This document shows, piece by piece, positions 49,801 to 62,600 of a stretch of 64,000 nt of DNA. Position 1 is the first letter of the stretch; every line of letters begins with the position of its first letter. The stretch comes from Clavelina lepadiformis. Its lineage: Eukaryota > Chordata > Ascidiacea > Aplousobranchia > Clavelinidae. The notes under the pieces were generated by a model. The model saw only the letters and a list, made by a program, of their open reading frames with translations. It made no database searches and was not told where the DNA came from. The stretch covers positions 20,708,860 through 20,772,859 of the forward strand of contig NC_135244.1 of assembly GCF_947623445.1 (NCBI RefSeq). The letters are read 5' to 3'. The position numbers were made by a program, and so were the translations under genes.

Positions 49801-52800
49801 GGGAAGTAAAACAGCGGGACGCCAAATGAAAAACCCGAAACAACATTCGCCTTCATCATCATAGACACCGGCGTGGCGAAAGTTGCGAAGTGGCGAGCGA
49901 TTGAAACCACAAATCCCATAGCAAATGGACGGAATGAAAGATACAATCCATTGGTAGTGAATCACCAAAATGGAGTAATAACTCACAATACGAGAATAGA
50001 TTGCCAAGGAGTGCGTTTGTTTGATGTAGCTTTGAGAATTGGGAGAATTAAGAATGGATTTGAGAATGGATGCGATGACATTATTGTTGTGATATGGTTG
50101 TAAATGAAATAAAGGAAAACATCACTGCTTTACCACCAGTAGCAACACACAAACTCACACACAACAGCATATGCATGTCTGGCATATCAGGGTCGCTTTG
50201 TTTCAGCGTGTAGTGCAGCTAACTGCAAAACGTTCGTTCAACAAAGTTTTTAACCAAACGTCTAAAACCAGTCAGTTTCTTTTAGTCGATGGGGCAGAAG
50301 CTGAAAGAGGAAAGAAAACAAATAAATGATTGGGTGCCTGGAATGGGGTTATATGAGGTCAATGACGTAATCGTGAAAAACAAACAAACTCAAGAATACC
50401 AAGAAGATTAGAAATTTTGGGCAAATATTTCTGTAAAATGAAGAATGAACATCTTCCGATAAGATTCACTTTACCAAAAATCGATCATTCGGTAAACACA
50501 AGTTAGCAAGACTTCTAATCAATTTAATCCTTGCGAGTACTTCTCATCGCTGTGGATTTTTTGCTCCAAATTACTCACACGCGTGCCACAGACACATTAT
50601 GGCCACTTGGTTATTTCAGGGTTTCCTCTGATAAACAATTTTCTTTTTTTGTGTTGTTATAGTAACAGTTACGGTTGAATGGACCGATACCAGTGTCCGG
50701 ATTCACTATAGAGAGGTTGAGAGATGAAACGGATTGGAAGAGATGGAAAAGGATTTGATTATACTGTACACTTGCTAACTCAGACTGACGATGCATGCAA
50801 GAATGATGTCATTTTTTTCATAGAACATTGAAAATTGTGCCATTCACCTTAAAATTTGACGTTCCAAAATCCTGGGATACGTCGAAAGGAAAACAATTTA
50901 AGAAAAATTTTTATTATTTCTTGCACAGTTTATATTTTAAATTTCCAATACCTGGCATCAAATTTTTTTACATTCTACTCATTGTTCTAACTAGCGCGGT
51001 TCATAATATAAGTGTTAAATGCTCTTACGCATGAGATCTCTAGCTTTGGTCTCGCGTTCCAACCTGTTCAATTACCTAAATGACTCAAATACTTATAGAA
51101 ATCCACGTAGTTCCGAAGCTATGCGCGACTGGATAACGCTGTTTGTCTCTTATCATTACGAACAGGTCAGGGTTTGGTACATTGAGGCCAGATCGATGAG
51201 GAAAAATACATCTCCACACATTGTTATTTGCGCGTGTCAGTTGCCTTCAGAAACTACATCAGCAATCTGTCAGCGCTCTATTTTACAGTGTGTGGCCACC
51301 GACTACTGAGAACAGTCGTGCTTTTGACAAGAAAGACAACTTTGTTTGGATAAATCTCCTATAAAAAGACAAAATGCTCCGTTTCATTCTGACAAGAAGT
51401 CATCTGAAAGAGCTTGTTTTTCCTCCTCCTACCATAAAAGGAAGGAAAACATCCGCGCATATTCTTACGCGGGTGGACGTCCGCTTAAAACGTGCAATTT
51501 TTCTGCAAGCTGTTGTTTTTGTTAAGCCGTGTACAGGTGTATACGGCATTGCGTGACGCGGACGTTTCTTTCTTTTACTTTAACTGAAAAAGCTAATGAA
51601 GGGTTCCAAAAGTCAAGATGCTGACAGGATTAGGTCCCTGTTAAGTCATGTGTGGCAAAATCGACAGAATATGATAACTTTGACTTTAAACCCGATTCCA
51701 CTCTCACAACAAGTCGAAAATAATAAAAGCCCAATTTTCGGCTGTTTTAGTTGAGTTTTCGATGGAGATGTCAATCTAAGAACTTATCAGTCAAGATCTC
51801 ATTTCGGTTGTTTGAGGATTCCCGAAAAAATTTACTCTCACGAACAAGACACAGCCACAAACAGGTCATTTTCTACAATTAGGGTTTTTATTTATAACAA
51901 TATTTACAAAACGTATTTAAATGTACCAGGATTTAGCACGACAGTTATTCTTGGTACCCACTTGAAAAGGCGCACATGGGTAATATATATAGTCGGCCAC
52001 CCAGCATGATCTACAAGGTAATTGCAAATACCAACGGGCAAGTTGTTTGTGCGAAAACAAGCACAATCATTAAATCAAAAGACCATGGGCTCATCCCAAG
52101 ACGATGGAACACTTGAGCTCAAGAAAAAGGCACCGTCAATTACGCCGTTTTCACATATCTGGTGCATTAGACAAATATATAGACGTTGTGCCGCCTTTGA
52201 TGATAATTTGGTTTTGGCTAATCGAGGAAAAACAATTCCGCAAAATCTTATTGATTTTTAACGTGTTGTTTATAAATATCTCGGCTACGTAGAAGTGCGA
52301 TAAGCGCGGTCTGGTAATGATCATGTAACTTCATCTGACACGTTATTAAACTTAAAGGTGTCATAAGAGCGAAAAATATCACACAGTTTAAAATAGTTCG
52401 TTTTAAAACGTTAAAACACCAAATGAGTCGATAACCACAGAGAACGTCTGACTTGGCTGATTTCTTAAGTTACAAGTAAGGAAATACGCGGTGCACCCGC
52501 TGATAACATAACACCACTAAATGCCAGTTCCTTCAAGCAGCCTGGAGACCAGGGGACGTGATTTCATCATTTCATCTCATGTAATCGAAGCATCTCACAC
52601 ATTTGTGGGAACTATTTATACTCTGGGGTAACTGATATTAGGAGGACTGGGCAAAATGAACTGAAGTATTTCGAATGATTTGGATTAACAACAAACGACC
52701 GCGTATCCCTTGTCGCTTACGCGGGATAATCCTAATCTAAATCCTCTGCTTAGTAGGGCTCTGTGTCTGTTTGACGTTCCGCATATAACTCACGCTCTGA

Positions 52801-54379
52801 GAACTTTCTACAAAGTTGGTTAAAAAGACGCCTGGAAGTAATAATAATAATCAGTAAATTGCGCGGAATAGTTGTAACGCTTTTAACGTTTCTTAGCGCG
52901 CCCTAATTAGGCTTCCGCGCAACAAAAACAAAATTATGTTTACTGTCGCGTGTCGGGGATGAGAAGGGGGTGAAAAACAACCCCATTTCTCGAGGACGGG
53001 TTTGTGGGAAAGGAGTGAAATCATCCCCATGTAAAAAAAAACTCACCCCTAGATCGATCAGAAAACTCCAACTGAGGCGATTCTAAAGCTGGGTAACCGA
53101 TGTATCCGTTTCATTAAACAAATCGCTAAATTTAGACTCAGGATGTTTGAAAACAAATTAAACTGCGTCACGCCTGGTAGGTTCCCCAAAGGAAATAACC
53201 CACTTAGTTCTCTTGGAACCGCAACTTTTTAAGAAGAATTCAATTATTTCTGCTTGTCCCGAAAAGAAACAAAGTCGAAAGGGCGCTATCATTCAACGTG
53301 CGCAATTACGTTTGTTTACAAACTTTGAATACGTGAAAAGTAGAATTATTTTTGACAAAATTTAAACGACGATATCATCGCGATGTTCGTTTTCCTACGA
53401 TGTACCAAATGACGATTTCATGAAAGACCTCCCCATTTATAAAAGATGACATTCGCAGTAATTAGACGTCGTGTATGGCGGCACAATAATAGCGAAGTGA
53501 TTAATCTTAACTTTCCATAAAAGCGTCTGGCAAATAGTAAGAATAAAATCGAGGGTGGGATTGTGACAACAGAGTTCAACCGGGTCAGTGACTCGGTCAT
53601 ATCCGGCATCTGTGCTTTCTCAAAACCAGCCAGAAACGATATCGTAACGAAAATGACATCGCTAAGTAAGTGTCCGTGCTTTCCTTTGGCTCACGTTATC
53701 AAGGGTTATTTAAAGGTCGCTCGTCCGCTCGTAGATCAACCACGATTAATGATTCGTAAAGTGTTGTTTGAGCATAAAAACGTGGTTTGGTTGAAAATTA
53801 GTTGCATACGCTTTAAAATTGGTTTTTTGTTTTTGCCCGTGGGAAACGAATTGTCGCGGTGGAAAATATATAAACGTTATCACCAAATATTAAAAAGTGG
53901 AGGAGGAAATTCCACTTTGCAAAGAAAGAATTCTAAAAATTTGTTAAGAAAAATACAAAAATATTTTTCTAAGGAGCGATTATAGCAAACATAATTTTTT
54001 TTGGCAAAATATTTTGAACTTCATTAAAATCTTTCCTTAGTGCAAAAGTCAAAAGTGGAAGTCAAATATCACAGGGAACGACACCAACGGGTAAAAGGTT
54101 AAAATATAGCATCAGCATCGCAGCCGTTAATGAATGAACACAAGTTCCGATAGACTGAAATTCTACTGACGATGGAAGATCGCGCAATAAAAGAAGATTT
54201 TTAAGTGAATTTACGATTGTGTTTTCAACCAAAATCAAACACCTTCAAAAACTCACCTTTGGTACGGAGAGGGCAAGCACGAACACGAGGGGAATCAAAC
54301 AGCAACTGACGACGCAAATGATAAAACAATCGACGTTCCTGCATTGGGCTAGTCGACTGATCGTTCCCTGTAAAAACAT
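34854..54379 (-). CDS. PTHR: parathyroid-hormone-receptor-like class B GPCR, 16-exon model
   Basis: This is a seven-transmembrane peptide-hormone receptor signalling through G proteins. Exons, 5' to 3': 54257-54379, 41894-42008, 41550-41672, then 41174-41298 or 39795-39931, 38952-39046, 38016-38208, 37635-37788, 37496-37556, 37340-37406, 37097-37194, 36558-36699, 36316-36357, 36063-36191, 35724-35855, 35494-35571, 34854-35399. All phases join; the product is about 740 aa. The extracellular domain has six cysteines in class B order (KKCQRD, NYCKGEW, LTCWP, IRCPEY, RIC, and SRC or HDC). Diagnostic segments are [19 protein letters not shown] [15 protein letters not shown] (TM2), [20 protein letters not shown] (TM3), [17 protein letters not shown] (TM5), [20 protein letters not shown] (TM6) and [19 protein letters not shown] (TM7). 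These match PTH1R/PTH2R better than other class B receptors I recall. The tail is very long (about 290 aa, Ser/Asp-rich) and lacks the ETVM-type PDZ end. The first exon and its long intron are the weakest part. Confidence 0.9.
36316..36357 (-). CDS. PTHR: 42-bp TM7 exon of the PTH-receptor-like gene
   Basis: This 14-codon, phase-0 exon encodes [14 protein letters not shown], most of TM7. The same 42-nt exon exists in vertebrate class B receptors, where skipping it removes 14 residues in frame and gives poorly signalling variants. Here both flanking exons are also phase 0, so skipping would stay in frame. Confidence 0.9.
39795..39931 (-). CDS. PTHR: alternative exon 4b of the receptor ectodomain
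   Basis: Bounded by ttaattag acceptor and gat|gtgagt donor, it enters in phase 1 and leaves in phase 0. It reads [13 protein letters not shown], a glycosylation site [10 protein letters not shown], and a longer stalk ending IEKIKNDGD. It supplies cysteines 5 and 6 of the hormone-binding domain, as does exon 4a. It is the copy nearer to the TM1 exon. Confidence 0.88.
41174..41298 (-). CDS. PTHR: alternative exon 4a of the receptor ectodomain
   Basis: Bounded by cttgacag acceptor and aat|gtaaga donor, it has the same phases as exon 4b (1 in, 0 out) and is 12 bp shorter. It reads [17 protein letters not shown], a glycosylation site [10 protein letters not shown] and a short stalk ending WNNEEN. 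It supplies the same two domain cysteines as 4b. Splicing both in would shift the frame to a stop inside 4b. Confidence 0.88.
42009..54256. other. long intron 1 of the receptor gene (or intergenic)
   Basis: In 12.2 kb I found no exon with recognisable protein. Open frames such as 53563-53985 (+, 140 codons, basic) and overlapping frames at 44587-45017 on both strands have no known domain and no splice partners. A hAT-type MITE lies at 46777-46971. The rest looks like AT-rich unique sequence that could hold regulatory elements I cannot identify. Confidence 0.5.
46777..46971. mobile_element. hAT-type MITE, GC-rich interior, 8-bp target duplication
   Basis: The 195-bp element has perfect 15-bp inverted termini, CAGGGATGTCCAACC, and is flanked by ccctaaat on both sides (46769-46776, 46972-46979). 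The interior repeats gggccgc several times and is far more GC-rich than its surroundings. No coding capacity. Confidence 0.92.
54257..54379 (-). CDS. PTHR: probable signal-peptide exon of the receptor gene
   Basis: The 41-codon open exon starts [17 protein letters not shown], has a hydrophobic core ([20 protein letters not shown]) and ends SVPK at a good donor aag|gtgagt in phase 0. The next receptor exon (42008 down) begins in phase 0 after caatag and reads [14 protein letters not shown], which lacks a signal peptide of its own. The join gives a leader followed by the ADD..T.EE segment seen in PTH1R. The link over a 12.2-kb intron is an inference; a signal-anchor-free start at the ATG at 42005 is the alternative. 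Confidence 0.55.
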
Positions 54380-56304
54380 ACGTCACCATGACATCATCAC
54401 GTCTTGTTCTGGTTGATAATTAAAACTTGAATCGTTATGCAGCGAAAATGTCAAGGGTTGACAGTCTTGGAGCGAAGATAACAAAGAAAACGCGATGTTC
54501 ACAACACAAACGACAGTTGATTCATTTTTGACAGAAAATATGCGTTACACGCAAAATAAACATTGATCTAAGAAGGTTAGAACCTTACTTATGTGATTAG
54601 GCGCCAATCTATTAGTATATTTACATACTATTTCACAAGAAAAAGAACTTTAAACGTATTGCTATATTGAGCATATATGTAACCGCATATAGCTGAGATT
54701 TCTATTTTAAACTGCAAGTTACAGTGTTTGTATAACATTGAAAAAATCGATGGAACTCGCTAAACTGGAAATTTGAAAAATTTGAAACTGTTTAAAATGG
54801 TTTTCTAATTATCTAAAACTCATTAAAATAAAAACATCATTAATTATCATTTTTCGTGATCTCTTCGAAGATTTATTTATTCGTATAATATTACAACGTT
54901 TTCGTATTCAATTTAGTTCATTCATCTAAATCAGACGCATTTCCTGAATTATTTAATACACGATTAATTTTCGATAGTAATACCAGTTCGACAGTAAATT
55001 CCATGTTTTTAAAATCAACCAACGGATCATTTTCTATGTTCAAGGTTATGAATTATTAATTGTAAGAACTTTTGAAGCCAGTAATGTTCTATATCAAAAA
55101 ATGCATAAAAACGAATATTAAGTAAGAACAACTCTTAATATCTATTCCTTCTTGCAAGGATGCTGATTGTGATGTAACAGGTAAAAATGTATACAATCTA
55201 TAACTTAAAAAATAAAAAATAAAAAGTGAATATCACATGAAAACGATTTTCAACATCTACCTTCAAAGTAAACGGTTCCTTCTTTTTCTTCTTAACTTCT
55301 TTCGCTACTTTCTCATTTGCTTTCGCTTTAATGGCAAACATGACTGTCCGGGTTCGGTTCAAGTTTATGAAAATACTCTGATAACCCTAATGGGCAGTGT
55401 ATGGTGCACAAACAGTTGTTCGGGCTTCAAAATACATACTTTTAGTAAATTCAATGCCTGAAATTGTAAAATTCAAATTCAAACTTTTCCTGTATATTTC
55501 ACAGAAAGTGCAGAAAAGGTTTTGGTCAGTAAACAGTTAAAGTAACGATCAGTTATCTCGTCATCTTAACAGCTATTGGATAAGGGAAACAAGCTATTCG
55601 TCAATGCTAGGTTGGAATTTTACAGACGTTTACACCACCGATTTACTGCTGCTTACGTGAAATAACTTGCGATTTTACCTGCTAAAAATTGTAGTTAGGT
55701 TTTAGAACTAGGCTAAAAAATCTTTTTCATGATGTAAATAAGTTATGACATCATGGACATTATCGCTTTGGCATGTAAACACAATAACTTCTGTCATGTC
55801 ACAAGGCCCTCATTATAACGATTTCTTAAGCGACCTGCTAGTCAACATCTGGTACAGCAAATTACAATTACAATGTTGTTGATGGTATCGCTGAAATTCT
55901 TGTCAATATCTCCTCGATTCATTTGATCTCCCTGCGGAGCCTGTGCTGATCGAAACTCAGTCATGCGACAAACAGGCTGTGATTCACGAAAGATACGATC
56001 AAATTTTCAAGTAGTCTTTCGGTCAGATTTTCATGCCTTTGTCATTCGACTTCTTCCAATGGCATTTCAAGCTCTGCTGTATTTACATTAATACCTGAAG
56101 CCAGATAAAAGATTGACATTACCGACCTACATTTTATCATTTTGGAAAATAGTGTTCTTAATGCTGATTGATTGCATATACCGTTACTCATTACTTGCGA
56201 CTTGTCGATCAAACTGTGTTATCAGCCGCGTCACACATGGCCCGAGCAACGCTGACTGTTAGCTAGAACGGTAACGTAGCGTAAAATGTTTATAAACTTT
56301 TTTT
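54380..56304. other. intergenic, mostly featureless
   Basis: AT-rich sequence upstream of the receptor signal exon. On the minus strand at about 55840-56090 there are short coding-like stretches (INVNTAELEMPLEEVE; MTEFRSAQAPQGDQMNRGD) in different frames. They could be decayed exons or chance, and I did not assign them. Confidence 0.4.
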
Positions 56305-58103
56305 TCATTGGAAATCGTGATAACTTTCGACTTTAACGACCAACCATTCAGTCGTAGTGTATACAAGTCGCCAATTGAATTTTGACAGATGTCTTCCATT
56401 TGCAGTGGATCTCAGCAATTTACTTCTTTGCAATCCTGAAGGCAAATAGCCACTCATTCTTCCATCTTTTCTCATGTAATTGTCTTCTCTGTGACTAACT
56501 TACTACCCAACTCGTTCGAAAACTCGCGCAAAGCTGAAACCAATCTCTGCTCTTTTTCGTCTCTGTTGGCTGATTTGCTGGCAACCAGTTGTTAGAAATT
56601 GGGTCGACTCTTCACGCAACTGACTTGAGCACCAACGCTAAATACTGTTTTTTCTTTCTTTGCATTCCTTTTGACTGGTACCTGGCGTCTACTTGTTCAA
56701 GCATGCTATCGTCTGCTGGAGCCCTTTTTGCTGTCAAGTGCTCTCATGAAATGCGAGATCACTAAAACCTTTGATGAACTGAAAACGAGAATGTCTTTAT
56801 TAAAATTGTTACTGCGTTTTCTTTACTCTTTCGCCTTCACATTTTTAAGTTAAATAATTTGCTAAGTGAGAGCAACATTCTCTCCATATTTGAATAAACA
56901 CCCTTTTACCGAAGAAATCTTCGCTTGCCAAAATCTTGGAAATTTCAAAATTAGTTAAAGCGGCTTCGCTTTGAAATTGAAATTTTGATTTACCATTGAA
57001 AATGATCACTTCTCATTTAAAGTTTTTACTACACCAGTCAAGAATCGCCAGACCGCTTTTCAACCTTCTGAAGGGACTTTGAACTGTCTAACACAGATTG
57101 ATTCGGATTACGTAAGAAACGAAAATATCGCTGAAGTACAAAACTGATGGTGATATATTGTTAAGATGAAATGAAAAGTTGTTTTGTTTGGGAGTGGTTC
57201 GCTTGGTATGCCCTTGTGCTAAGAATAGCCTGTTTGGTTCTATTCTCATGTAAGAATCTTTTCTACTTGTGTGTCTTCAGTTTGAACGCTACTTTACAGG
57301 CTTACGAAGCCCGTCACTTGCGATATAAAGCTACTTGAAATATCTACTTTTCACTGTTTTGCGAATCGCAGTTGACGATTTTGACGCTGGAAAACACGAA
57401 TAATATCATAGGCCTGCATGTTTCGTAAAAACAACACGAATTTAAAACTATGAGGTTTTCACAAGAAATGAATTGCAAATCGACATGAAGTAATGAAGTA
57501 GTCTGTGTAGTTTTTTATAAACCCCCTCCTACTAACATATGCAGATAAAATATCAATGGGCGGTATACATGCCAAAATACACGAAATGATAAATATTACT
57601 TTTGAATGGAGCGCCCGTATATTAATCAGTGGAAAAAATTGTAAATGTCAGATTCGACCATCACCGAAAGAGACCAGGAGCATATGCAAACAATAAAAGC
57701 CAAATAAACGTTTATCTGGGTTAAAATAACCTCATTAGTCAGTTTAAAATTAATGAGGTCGGGAATATAAAATTGTCTGGATGTTTGTGACTTTTCCAAG
57801 TAAGCATTAGCCCTTGGTTACTTGTATCGCCAAATATGGTCATCACATTACGTTGGCAATATAATTTGTTTCATAGGTCGAATAGCTAGGTTATTGTCGC
57901 AAAGTGATTAAAACACGAGATTTTGTAAATAAAAATGTTCACAAAAATGCGATATTAATTATCACTTACCACTTTACGACCAAGCCTAGTTTGTGACTTT
58001 CACTCAAGAATGTGACGATTTCTTCGACTTTCAAGCACTCTTCGGTCAAAAGTTCAAGAGGTTGTTCTACCGCAAAAACACTGTCCACAGCGAGGGAGTA
58101 GAA
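56305..58103 (-). CDS. tentative gene of unknown function, last three exons
   Basis: Three open segments join with correct phases. 57970-58103 (after cttcag, ending tg|gtaagt) reads FYSLAVDSVFAVEQPLELLT and then ECLKVEEIVTFLSESHKLGL. 56504-56577 (after ggttgccag, ending ggta|gtaagt) reads KSANRDEKEQRLVSALREFS then NELG. 56305-56435 (after tttgccttcag) reads RLQRSKLLRSTANGRHLSKF and then NWRLVYTTTEWLVV, to a TGA. The first two look helical and charged. The 5' exons were not found; they should lie between 58104 and 59605. I do not recognise the protein. Chance joining is possible in AT-rich DNA, but the composition and the three matching phases argue for a real gene. Confidence 0.35.
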
Positions 58104-59605
58104 CTGAAGAATTGAGGGAGTATCATTTTATTTAGAAAGTATACCACACGACAACGGAAAAAGCCTGGAAACTTCCACACGTACACAGAAAGATGTGTTC
58201 TAAGAGATATTTTTGGCAAAAGAGGCATCATTTAGAAGCTCTTAACTACGTTGTCTGCGAAAACACGGAGTGACATTCTTGAACTTGTCAAAAGGAGACA
58301 AAAATGACCGATAGAAAACGGAACTTGCAACAAGATTGTTTTTTTTTCAACCGACTCAAATCCAAAACATCCACCTTGTCGTTGCTAAAATAAATCTAGT
58401 TAAAGCATTTTAGATCGTATTTTATTGTCAACTCGTTGGAATACTCAGAATGTCGGCAACAGCAATGCAGATCTAGGAACGCTTATGCAGTATAGCGCCT
58501 CTGGGCAGGACGTGAACCAACGATGTATGTTGCTCATGTTACTCTAAAACGACATCACATTTTGCCAAGACCTTAAAACGACAGATGACTTACAAATAAA
58601 GCAGGATGCGAATAATGGAAGGCAGCATTGAATATACGCGCTTGAGGCTGATAATAATATAATTAGAGTAGATTTGAAACTTGTACAAAGTTGACAAGTC
58701 AATACAGACCTGCTGTTGAGTGAATGGGGCAAGCAATCATGAAAGTTGAGTGAATTAATAGACGTGATGTGAGATCACTTGAATTTAATTGCGTCGGTTC
58801 TCTTGGGAAATTGTAATTCATATAAATTGTCTCACCTATTTAATATCATCAAGAGATTTTTCAGCAGTGTAAGTGCCTTAAATAAAAACTGTCTACAACG
58901 TATAAATGCATTAAATATGTTGCAAATGCTCGGTTCTCGGCAGATTCAGGTGTGAAGAATCTGCGAATCAATTTTGCTTGCCACATCCTAGTAAAGGTAG
59001 TCAAATGCTATACAAGCAGTAATAGCAATGCTGGTGTCGTATATTAAACGCTTTCACAAGTCACAAACATCAACGTTAGAATTAAAGCAGATTGTAAAAT
59101 AACCAATGTGTCAAAAAAAATCTTAGGTAACAATTAAAATCACATGTTGTTTAAAATTTAAAACCGAATTAAAATGATGAGATTCCCTGATACAATGTCA
59201 CAGTGATGACGTAAGTTTTCTACACAGCCCTACACCATTACTTCTTCACATTATGCGACCGCATTTGGAGGTAAACTTTAACCATAAACCAAATACGGAT
59301 TGTTCAAGTACCAGAATAACAATACGAGATCCAGACGTAGTTCTACAAACAAATATCACTTCGAAGCTTTGGAAATACTGAAGCCCACTCGAAAGGAAAT
59401 GGCAGAAAAACACATTCCCTGCAAAATATCTATAGAAAGCGGATTACTCATCGCACTTGTATAAATAAAAACAACCGAGCCTTGAATAAATGATTCCAGC
59501 AAAACACTGCAAGGTTTTTCATTTCAGATTCTTCACAACAACAAAGCGGACAAAGATCGTTTTTTGCAAAAGTTGAGTCTATTGTTGTTCAGACAATCAC
59601 ATCAT
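58104..59605. other. spacer below the LRR gene
   Basis: This 1.5 kb should include the 3' UTR of the LRR gene and any 5' exons of the tentative gene at 56305-58103. One short open stretch after a ttattttag acceptor near 58383 reads NDKVDVLDLSRLK, which might be such an exon, but no good donor follows. Nothing else is supported. Confidence 0.4.
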
Positions 59606-62600
59606 TTAAGCCATATCGTCTTCGTCTTCACTTTCCAGGACTCTTCTTGGAGGGGCCTGACCTGAAGGAGTGGCATGGACCGATTGAAGATCTGGACATC
59701 CGGGATAATCACGAGGATGCACAAGCAAGCGGGCGTGGGATCCATTCAGTAAAAGAGTTGTCAGATGGAAAAGAGCAAGTTCACGTAATCCTATGGAGGA
59801 AATGTTAAGAAACAATTAAAGAACTATATGTAGTAACTACGTATATAACTATAAGCAGCTTCCATAAATTAAAGTCTACAAATTCTGTTTTACTTGCTCA
59901 TGTGTAGAAGTTAAGACAAACCTGAATCTGATACTTTCGTGTTTCTCAGATCGAGAGTGAGCAGCGACGTGCATTTCTCACGCAAAACCTCGCTACGCAA
60001 AAGCAAGTTGTCAACGTGAGTTTGACGCAAGCTCAGTGCGTGAAGGCTGCTCCACTCGATTTCTGATGCTGCGATCAATATTTCGGACAAATTATTATGG
60101 GTTTAAATGCTGATGGTCTATAAAAGTATGACGTAAGTGCAACATTAAAGTTACGCAGTGTTTATTTAGACATAATACAACAGTTGGCGGAGTAACGCAT
60201 CGCAAACACAGTAGTAAAAATTTACCAAAATGTTTTTGAAATGCATCAGACTATTGCAGCATTAATTTTAAACAAAATAACATCAAATTAATTCGCTTAA
60301 CCACACAGATACAGCCAAATGTGCGCTAACACGTACCAGAAAACATTGCGATGATTCCACGAGACGTAAGAGGAGTGTTGGTCAGGATAAGTTCATTCAA
60401 CTGAGGAAGTAGTGAAGATAGATGCAGAATCCCGGTGTCTGTGATGCTGCAGTTGGTCAAGTCGAGCGATCGTAAGCTGTCAAGGAAAACATCCAATGAT
60501 GCTTGCGATATAGGTGTTGTTATTGTTCATCGGGCAATATGAGACTTCAAAAATCATCGTTTAAAAAAGTTATCACAAGCAATATTTGTAACAATAGAGA
60601 CGTTTAATTAAAATGAAACAACAATCACCAAGGAAATTTAGCAATGAAACAAAGCGCCCTGTCATCAATCGAACGATGATGGGCGAGGTTCATGTTGACA
60701 AGCGATGTTTCCAGCAAATTCTTGATCCCGTGTTGAGTGAGCGACGTGCGGAATCGAAAGTTCAACTGCTTCAAAAGTTTCATCCCTGACGTTTTACATT
60801 CATCAGAACGTTAATTTGGTGTTTAGGTTTGTTCAAAACAACAGACTTCAGTATAGTTCGAACCTTTCAAGTGTTTCATGAACGAGTCACCAAATTCTAT
60901 GACTCCACTTGACTCCAATTCAGATGACAAGCACAAGCCGACAACATTCAGAGAAGTCAAAGATGCCGAGAGTGTGGCTAGATGCTGAAGTTGATCGGGA
61001 TACAATCGACAACCTCATTTTCAAGATATTACAATTTATTACAAACATATGGCAATAATCTTTAACGTTTTGTCCAATGTCATGTAGGTTGGTGTGTGTC
61101 ATCTTATACGTCTACAAGACTGAACAAACAGCACGCTGGTATGAAATTTAGTGCAATATCTACCCGCTATACTGAGGTGTTTTAGATTCGATGCTCTGGT
61201 CACGATATCGAGCAATCTACGAACGTTTGTTCCATCAATGCAAAGTGACTGGATGGACGAGAGGTCAAAGTTCATTGATTTATCGCTTACACCTAGAAAG
61301 AAATATGTATAACGTCGAATGAAAATTGAGTGATTGACGTAAAGTATACGCTCACACAGTCCCATACTGTTGTGATACAGATCTGGAATTAGGTATAAGT
61401 AGGTTGGTGGAAACACCAATATATCGACTTTCATTGTTATTAACATCAACATAAATCTTGCCGAGAAGCACACCATACCAGGCAAATTCTTTAAACTTAA
61501 ATGGGTGAGTGAAGATCTTGGAGTGCTCAAATATGAGCACATACCGTTGTTCGTGACGTGAGTGCCATCTAGCGTTAGGTGTTTGAGGTGGTGCAAGTCT
61601 GCATAAAAATAATTTTCAATGGAATTTTATTTACAAGAAAACTTCAATAAATTTAAAGATTTAAAAATTTCCATAAAAAAACAAAAATGTTTAATTTTAA
61701 GTGGCAAAGACCTTTGAAATAGAGAAAGATATTGTCTGTTATTTGATGGCAGTTGGCAAGGTCAAGATACACAAGTTGAGTTAAAACAGACAACGTCTCC
61801 ATTCCCTTGTCCGTGAGTAGACTGCACGAGCGTAAACTTAAAATACGCAACCCTGCAACGTTCAAAAACTGATTAGAGCAACATTCATAAATGTATGTTT
61901 ATGGCAACAAATACTTTATGAATTTCATATTTTGGCAGGATCTTGGGCAGTGGTTCCCAACCTTTTCCTAATTACAGACCCCTACGTGCAACAACCCTTT
62001 CTTGCTGACCCCAATTTTAAAATGTTACTTAATAAACTGTTTACGAGAAGTATAACTTGCGAGCCACACGTTGGGAACCACTGTCATACTCACAATGGCA
62101 AGAGTACTTCAGTTCATAGAGGAACAAAATTGAATCATTTGATATCGTTGAGAATCACAGTACATAATATAATTGTTATAACTCACCTGGAAAAATTTTG
62201 CATGCGTTGATTAACTGATTAGTTGCGTAGATGTAGTAATCCAGCTTAAGCCTGACCAAAGGCCTGGGGTGGAAATACAAAAGACAACTTTAGTAAAAAC
62301 ACAACAAACCAATTAATTACTAGATAGTTAATGAAAGTAACAAAATTGATAAAAATTGAAACATCACGGGCCACAGAAGTAACTAACCTTGATCTGAACA
62401 ACTGGATTGTGTTAGAGTTGAGACGCTTATTTTCGATGAGCTCATTGACCATTTTATTAACGAGCGTCATTGGAAGATTTCTTACAGAAGTCAGGTTATC
62501 TCGACCTTGGGCTCCGATTCGATGTATCACTGCCTGCCAACAACATTGAAAGATAAAAAACATTCACAAATAATGCAACAGATTCCGCAATGAAGTTATC

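Noticed and set aside
49752-50103. Overlapping frames on both strands
   Set aside because: No domain seen; likely chance in a stretch with few stops.
53563-53985. Plus-strand 140-codon open frame, basic
   Set aside because: No recognisable domain, no splice partners, and it lies in the long receptor intron where chance frames are expected.
55840-56090. Coding-like patches on the minus strand (INVNTAELEMPLEEVE and neighbours)
   Set aside because: They sit in different frames with stops between and could not be joined by splice sites; kept only as a note.
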